Assembly: GCF_040954835.1 (NCBI RefSeq)
Contig: NC_090707.1
Location: 24,570,570 to 24,634,569 of the forward strand
Length of the DNA stretch: 64,000 nt
DNA from: Lepisosteus oculatus
Taxonomy: Eukaryota; Chordata; Actinopteri; Semionotiformes; Lepisosteidae
Reading direction: 5' to 3'
Of this stretch, positions 39,701-64,000 are shown piece by piece (position 1 is the stretch's first letter; each line of letters starts with the position of its first letter). Position numbers and translations under genes: made by a program. The notes below the pieces were generated by a model, which searched no databases, had not been told where the DNA came from, and saw nothing but the letters and a program-made list of their open reading frames with translations.

Positions 39701-42700
39701 CTGGAAATATAAACTAAGCCTTTAAATTCCCCTTCAGTTTAGATGTTTATCATACAAAAAACACCTGAAATTCATGGTTTTATAAGAAGAAAACTTAAGT
39801 TATTGAAAAAATATATACTCACTTTGTAAAAACAGACCCATGTGTTGTAATCAAACATTTTCTCACAATCTTCCTGTTTCCTATCAATATCGAATACTTG
39901 ATCTTAAAAAAACATTTTAACAAGCACCATTAAAGACAATTAGACCTGAAAAATGCAACAACTAAACTTTACTGTGCCTTATGTGGAGTGATTAAAATTA
40001 CACTGTTATGCCTACCATACGTGTATTTATTTCATTTATGCTGTATATTTACACACTTTTTATATAGATTAACTCTATACGCACACAAGGAAAGAAGGGT
40101 TTGTGCACTGCTGCAATTTTGTAAAAAAACACAAGTACATAAAAATGCACACACTTGTTAATGGACGTACACAGGACTTTACAAATGTTCATCTCTCATT
40201 ATCTCACAGTATTTTCCATTCTGCCATATTAAAATGCTGTCAATGCCATGGTAAAACACAAACACCATTTACACAAACTGGATTTCAGATCTGAATTACA
40301 GTTAATGGCGCTCATCATGAATTACCGTATATTAAAAATCAGATATATTGGCAGAAATCAGATACTGTGACATTTCACCTAACAGAAAATAAAATAATTT
40401 TTATTTTTATCATTTTTAGGACAGACCACTCCAAAATGCACTTTCAGCACAGACCTCTCACATTACAGTGAGACAGTGGGGGAGCATACTACCATATTAC
40501 GATGAGCAGTACTTAATAGAGAAGAAATATCAAGAGATCCCATTTTAAAAAGTGGGTTTGTGTGACTGCATGTAATACATAAGATTAATGTTGCCATGCA
40601 AATGGAGCCATCAAATAAACCCACAAAACAAAAGGTTTTGATTTCTGCCCCAAAACATATTACAGAATCTACTCTAACTGAGCAGATTCAAAGAGGAAGC
40701 CACCACAATTTATTTCCTTAGAGGAAAGAAACTGTAAATTACCCTGTTCTGTGAGAATAATCTAAGTGAAAAAAATGGTAAAACAGATGCACATGTACAG
40801 CAAATGGTTTTCGCTAGAAAACTCTGATCTGACAGCAGAAGGGACCAACATTCAAAATGCTGAATGTCCACTGAGCTGGGGGTCCCTGCGCCAGAGTTGG
40901 CAGACCCTGTGGAACAAGACTCAATCGCAACATCCGATGGTCGCTGTGAAGAAAGTTATTTCTATATCATGACTTAAAGTATCTAAAATTCATTAACTGT
41001 ATTTACATATTGGTTTATATACAGAATTCTTCAATCAGTGGCTGTTCTATAATAATTTGAAGAGCATTCCTATACTCTGAGGTAGCAGGTTAAAAAGAGT
41101 AAAGGATATGGCAGTATTTTTACTTAAGGCACTTTAGTGTTAGGCAGTTTATGATTCTTTCTCAGTCCCTAGTGTCACTCTTCACCACCCTACACTACCA
41201 TTCTTCCTTTCTCTTTCCCACAGCGATATTCAAAAAAGCTGCTCTCACGTGAAGCATGGCTGTACTCACAGCAAGTACATGGGAGACCAAAAGACAAATA
41301 GCAAATGCAAGTTTGTATATAAAAACCTTTCCTTAAAAAAGTGCAAAACCCTATTTTTTCATATGAATCTATTAGTCACATACAGTATATATTTGCCAAA
41401 ACAAACACAGGGGCAGGTAGACCAACAGTCAAAGTCTAAAAAAAACCCGAACACAGGCAGGGGAAACATGACAAATTTCAGAATTACACTGCCCTACCCT
41501 ATTATTATGGATTTTCCCTGGTACTGCAACGATTGTATTCAAGTTTAAAAATGCAAACATATAATTAAGATCCCAGAAATTGAAAATACCTATACTTAAT
41601 GGAGTTTGTGATCAAAGTTCTGGAGGAAGGCCAACTCTCGCCTTACTCGCTTCTGCTCACTAACGCTTAACGATTCTAGCACACCTGCCTGTGCATTGGC
41701 ACTCCTCCCCATCAGCCTTGCAGCACTGCTGTACTGTAGCTCCGTGGCTCATTCCTCAGAGAAAGGGGACGGGGGAGGGTGGCTACCGGTATTTTAATTC
41801 CTTGAAGTCAGGGTGTTGTTCCGTTCAATTCAAATAATTAGAGCAGGTTTAAGACTTCACAGATATACATTTATATCAAAAGCTGAGGCTTTACTTAGCT
41901 ATAGGAGCAGTGAGGCTTCAGCACAGAGGAAAAAACCTTGTTGTTGATTGGAGCTATGCATCCTTTTTTTCCAGTTTTCACAAGCTTTTTAATATCTTGA
42001 TTAAAAAAAAAATAACAACTACCAATTGCATTTCTGGGCTGAATATGCCTGAATATTTGTCACATCAAATATTAACAGACAGAAAGTACAGGGTGGGCTA
42101 ACAGGTTTGTTGCTGCTTGGAGATTAACACTGCAAATGCACAGCCCTACAGCTGACTGCTACTTCAACACCCCGAGTTAGATCACAACATCACAGTCAAA
42201 GTGTTCGCTTAATAGCAAAGTTCAAAAACAGCAGAATAGTTTTGAGGGGAAAGCAGAAAAGATGAAGCAGCTTCTCCTGTTTTGCATTTGAACCCTGTGA
42301 CATTTCTGAATTCTGCTTCGATGAGGGCAGTTACAGGGATCAGAAACAAACATCACACAGCTTAAAAGCATGTGCTTTGAAAATAAATTAATACCTACAG
42401 TCCTACATTAAACAGTACCTGGGATTCTGCCAAGGATGCAAACTGCAATGGACTAAGGGCAGATCATCTTTACTGTACATCTCTGAAGCCTTGTGAAAGC
42501 CACTGTAATATTGTTTTCTGTCTTCATACATTGCTTAAATTAGAAAATGCCACAGCACTTTTTGAAGGAAATGAGGGATGAAGATGTATTTAAAGAAAAG
42601 CCAAATTAACATTTGTTTTCTTTTTGCCCTAGTTTTATGTTCCTGTTGAACAAAACCAGAGCAACCAACCACATTAAAAAAAAGCTAACTAAATAAAAAC

Positions 42701-44046
42701 ATTAATAAATTAGTCAAGGACAATAACCCTGTAAATTATTTGGCTATCTTTTACTTTAACTGAAACAGTTTCCAAATTCATAAAATAACTGCTCTCTAGA
42801 TCAAATCTAAAACATAAAAAATAAAATAAAGGAACTGGGGTATTTGTATTCTTCTATCACTGGAGGTTGACTCCTTTCTTCAGGGAGATTTCCCAAGATT
42901 TATACATTCTTTTAAGTGTTCAGTGAAAAAACACAGCTCCTCCACTTCCTCTCTGTAACAAACTAAGATCTGTGGGGAAATGACAGTAAAGGCAAAGAGA
43001 CAGGATGTAGCAATACTGTCCAGCCCACAAGTGAAATAAGAGACTAAAATGAACAGATAGTAATTAGGTAAATACATTGCACTGCTAGACTGATTTACAT
43101 AATGTGATTACTTAAAAAAACTTAGGGCAGGCAAACTGCACTGCAAAAACACAAAGATTCATTACTGTTTTTTGCCTAGTCATTCTGCTTTTTTTGCACC
43201 AATTCACAACTTACACAACATTTCTCATGTCAACATACAGGGTGAAAAGCTCAAAGAATGAAGTTTTCCCACTTTGTTTCTCCTTTAAAATTAAAAGCTA
43301 TAAAACGCCTTTGAAAATACATTCAATGTTCACATTACAGTATTTCCCAGGAAATAAATCTCATCAAAAACATTTCATTTGATAATAAATAAGGGTGCAC
43401 ACAGCAACTACCGTACTTATTTTTTCAAATAAAAATATGTACATACTGTATATAGTTTTCTTTCTGTGCTTTGGCATGAAATAAGTGCTCATAAGGATTG
43501 GCAGCAACAACAAACAGTTGAGCATGAATAACCACTAAAAGAGATACATAGCCTGTTGTAATGACTGAGTTCCGTAGCAGTGGCCTTAAAAGACCCAGAA
43601 GCCTCCTAAGGTCCTTGGGTTCATGATGTCACTGGCGTGGAAAAAGCCACCAAAGACATCTTTAAGTTCCTGTCATGCCAACAACATCTTCTGGCAGAGC
43701 TTGCGTTTCAACAGCTTACAGAACATGTGAGACAAACAAGCACTAAGCAAACATGTTCCAGACAATCCTGTTCAGTATGACACATAGAAAGTACACAGAA
43801 ACCCAACTTTCTCTTGCAGGAAAAATGGTCATTAAGACTCTCTTCCAAGCAGGGGCCAAATAAAAAAGCCCTCAATGGTGTTATCAAATCTACAAAGTTG
43901 TTTAAACTTAAAAGATTCGATTCAGATGTAGGTTTGAGACATAGAAGTCAACATATCCTTCACATTCATAATTTTAAGACAAATGAAAAGAGCCAAGACC
44001 TTTTTTTAAAAAGAAAATAAGACGATAGGAGAAAAGGTTGAAATGG
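30746..44046. other. gene-free spacer between igf2bp2 and tmem41a 3' ends
   Basis: About 13 kb of AT-rich DNA between two convergent genes. No open frame here shows a recognisable domain or plausible splice chain. It must contain the tmem41a 3' UTR at its right end (left of 44047); TTTATT at 40709 and TTTAAT at 41988 are reverse-strand poly(A) hexamers, neither convincing. One repeat fragment is visible at 37680-37740. Conserved non-coding elements cannot be judged without comparison. Confidence 0.6.
37680..37740 (-). repeat. fragment of interspersed repeat (GAGAGGAGGCCATT family)
   Basis: AGATGGGCTAAATGGCCTCT then CGTTTAAATC is a decayed reverse-strand copy of the family seen at 58414-58444 and 58731-58800. 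I recall it from gar and sturgeon-like genomes. Confidence 0.5.
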
Positions 44047-53187
<9,141 letters not shown>

Positions 53188-53965
53188 GGTCCCAGGGCTA
53201 GCACTTCAGAGGCTAAATCTCTAGCTCCGGAACTTACAGAGTGACAGCAATGTTGTTTGAGCACTGAGCAACTTAACCTCTCCCTACAGTATCCTTGTAC
53301 AGACAGCGGAACTACATTACTGTGGTAACAAAAATAAAGGGGAACATTAAGAGCAGTCGGACTGATAACAGTAAGACGGATCACGTATATCCGTCAAAAT
53401 ATCTCTGCCAAGCTAGCGTCGCTAAATGCAGCTAGCATCACGCTACTCGATGTCAAAGTCCAATGTAAAGTCAGTGTGGTACTGGCGTAGTTTTGCGTCA
53501 GATGCACATGGCCTTGTAGCTTTAAACGTGGACTTTGAAGTTACGTATATGCTACAACCTCAGATTTAAACATGTTGCAGAGAACTGTTGTTTCTTTTAT
53601 CAATAAATGTATTGCTTCTTAACAATAAGCGTTGCTCAATTAGATATAGACACTCATTCAACAAGAAAACCGATTCACTTCCATTAATATCTACATAAAG
53701 ATGAAATTTAAAAAGTATAAACAAAAATAATGGTGTGGAATTTTACTTGTGTAAACTCGGGAGTTTGACCTATCTGACTAGCTGTGTGCACTCATATCTT
53801 CCTTTCGGGCAACTAAAAAACATAAGGTTAAATGTTTTGGTTGGCAGACTACATTTACGTATTGCGGTGAGGATCTCACCTGGTTAAAGTTCAAGGTTTC
53901 GTAGGTATTTCACTAGCGCATCTGTTAGTGGAACGATAGTATTATCAGTCTCTGTGGAAAACAAA
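53188..53965. promoter_or_regulatory. bidirectional promoter between tmem41a and ehhadh
   Basis: 778 bp separate the two divergent start codons. The block keeps several CpGs (for example near 53385-53450 and 53489-53497) against a CpG-poor background, with no TATA box at a useful place for either gene. Shared promoters are common at such distances. Transcription start sites are not visible. Confidence 0.6.
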
Positions 53966-63055
<9,090 letters not shown>

Positions 63056-64000
63056 GTAGGATCACAGAGTGATATATTAATGAAATATTTATGGATACAG
63101 ATACTGATCTGCTCTTTAAAAATGAATATATTAAGGGTGTGCATACTGTAGCTTTTTCAATAAATATGCTAATGTTAAGAGGAAATGCAACACTCGTTAT
63201 CTGATCTAATTTTGTGAATAAAATCCCAGCAAATGCAAACAGATGCACAAATCAAAGAATCATGATAAAGTTTGAAATGTTATGAAACTGTCAGAACAGA
63301 AACCTTACAGCAGTTAGTGTCAGGTTTGACCTGAGTTATCAAAACACTCCTGGATCTTGATGCACAGACCTGATCAGCCTCCGGACAGTTTGCTGTAGGC
63401 TGTTCCACCACTCCTCTTGTGCAGCTGCTGCCATGTGGCTCTGGAAGTTTTACTCCGGCCAGTTTTCTCTCCTGACCTCTCCTGAGTCCAGTAAAATACT
63501 GGACAGCCGCGTTTACCTGCTGTTGATGGAATCGGTTAGTTGGTCTCTCCAATGATTTATTGGACTTAAGTCAGAAGAGAAATTTAGCAGCAGATTTAGG
63601 AAGTGAAACCCTACATTGTGAAACTCTGACTTTTCTATTACTTTTTACTTATAGGACATACTTTTGCCCACTTAGTTTAGAAGTGTTTTTTAAGCTTTAG
63701 TACTCATTACTGGTCAAAGGGAGCCAAAGAATTTCTTTAAGAAGATTAAACGTATTGCAATCTGAAGCAATGTGAACTATAATTTAGATAAATTATTAAG
63801 AGAGTTATTGCGTTGCGCAGGATGTTATTAGCAAAACTATATTTTTATAATAGCCCATGTAATCCTTTGGTGCTGAAATTTAGGGAAACAAGTTTTTGTT
63901 GTGGTATAGTATCCTAGATGATCATTGATTGAATTTCAATTTGTAACCAGTAGAGGGAAGCAAAGTCTTTCCAAAATAAGGGATACATTTCAAATTCCAG
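63056..64000. other. start of ehhadh intron 5
   Basis: Intron sequence to the window edge. The last bases, TTCAAATTCCAG, look like a splice acceptor, so exon 6 may begin at 64001. Confidence 0.5.

Noticed and set aside
53764..53780. possible PPAR response element upstream of ehhadh
   Set aside because: ehhadh is a known PPAR-alpha target in mammals, but only one half-site (TGACCT at 53766) is present; the second half of a DR1 is missing.

Overview
The window is vertebrate nuclear DNA. It carries spliced genes with long introns, GT-AG junctions and many decayed transposons. The proteins look fish-like, and the repeats (Tc1-like transposons, 5S-rRNA-derived SINEs, tRNA-like SINEs with an ATGGATGG-type tail, and a repeat with the core GAGAGGAGGCCATTTG) fit a ray-finned fish. 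From memory, these repeats recall gar, bowfin, sturgeon or other early-branching lineages, but the species cannot be fixed from the sequence alone.

Three protein-coding genes are present. (1) Bases 1-28621 (+) hold the 3' part of igf2bp2 (IMP2), an mRNA-binding protein with two RRMs and four KH domains. The RRM1 exons lie upstream of the window. Fourteen exons, taken as exons 3-16 by comparison with human, join in frame from RRM2 to the stop codon. The 3' UTR follows and ends, on my reading, near 30.7 kb; it contains two let-7 seed matches and several AATAAA signals. (2) Bases 44047-53187 (-) hold complete tmem41a: five exons, 279 codons, a VTT/DedA-type ER membrane protein. (3) From 53966 (+) the first five exons of ehhadh (peroxisomal L-bifunctional enzyme) encode residues 1-188, nearly all of the enoyl-CoA hydratase core. 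Both catalytic glutamates fall at the family positions 103 and 123. The gene runs off the right edge, and the window may end exactly at the next splice acceptor.

tmem41a and ehhadh are head to head, with 778 bp between start codons, and probably share a bidirectional promoter. igf2bp2 and tmem41a are tail to tail across about 13 kb with no recognisable gene. The trio belongs to the block that in human lies on chromosome 3q27.

The introns and the spacer hold the mobile elements. There are two Tc1-like remnants, three related solo-LTR-like insertions each with TG...CA ends and a 5-bp target duplication (one nested in a Tc1 remnant), three 5S-derived SINE copies, at least six tRNA-SINE-like copies, a dead LINE reverse-transcriptase fragment, and two copies of a fold-back element with a hammerhead-ribozyme-like core. 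I saw no tRNA or rRNA genes, CRISPR arrays or prokaryotic features. I did not find a convincing new biological system. The strongest leads are the fold-back/hammerhead element, the solo-LTR family, the let-7 and alternative-polyadenylation layout of the igf2bp2 3' UTR, and the NAGNAG acceptor just before KH3.
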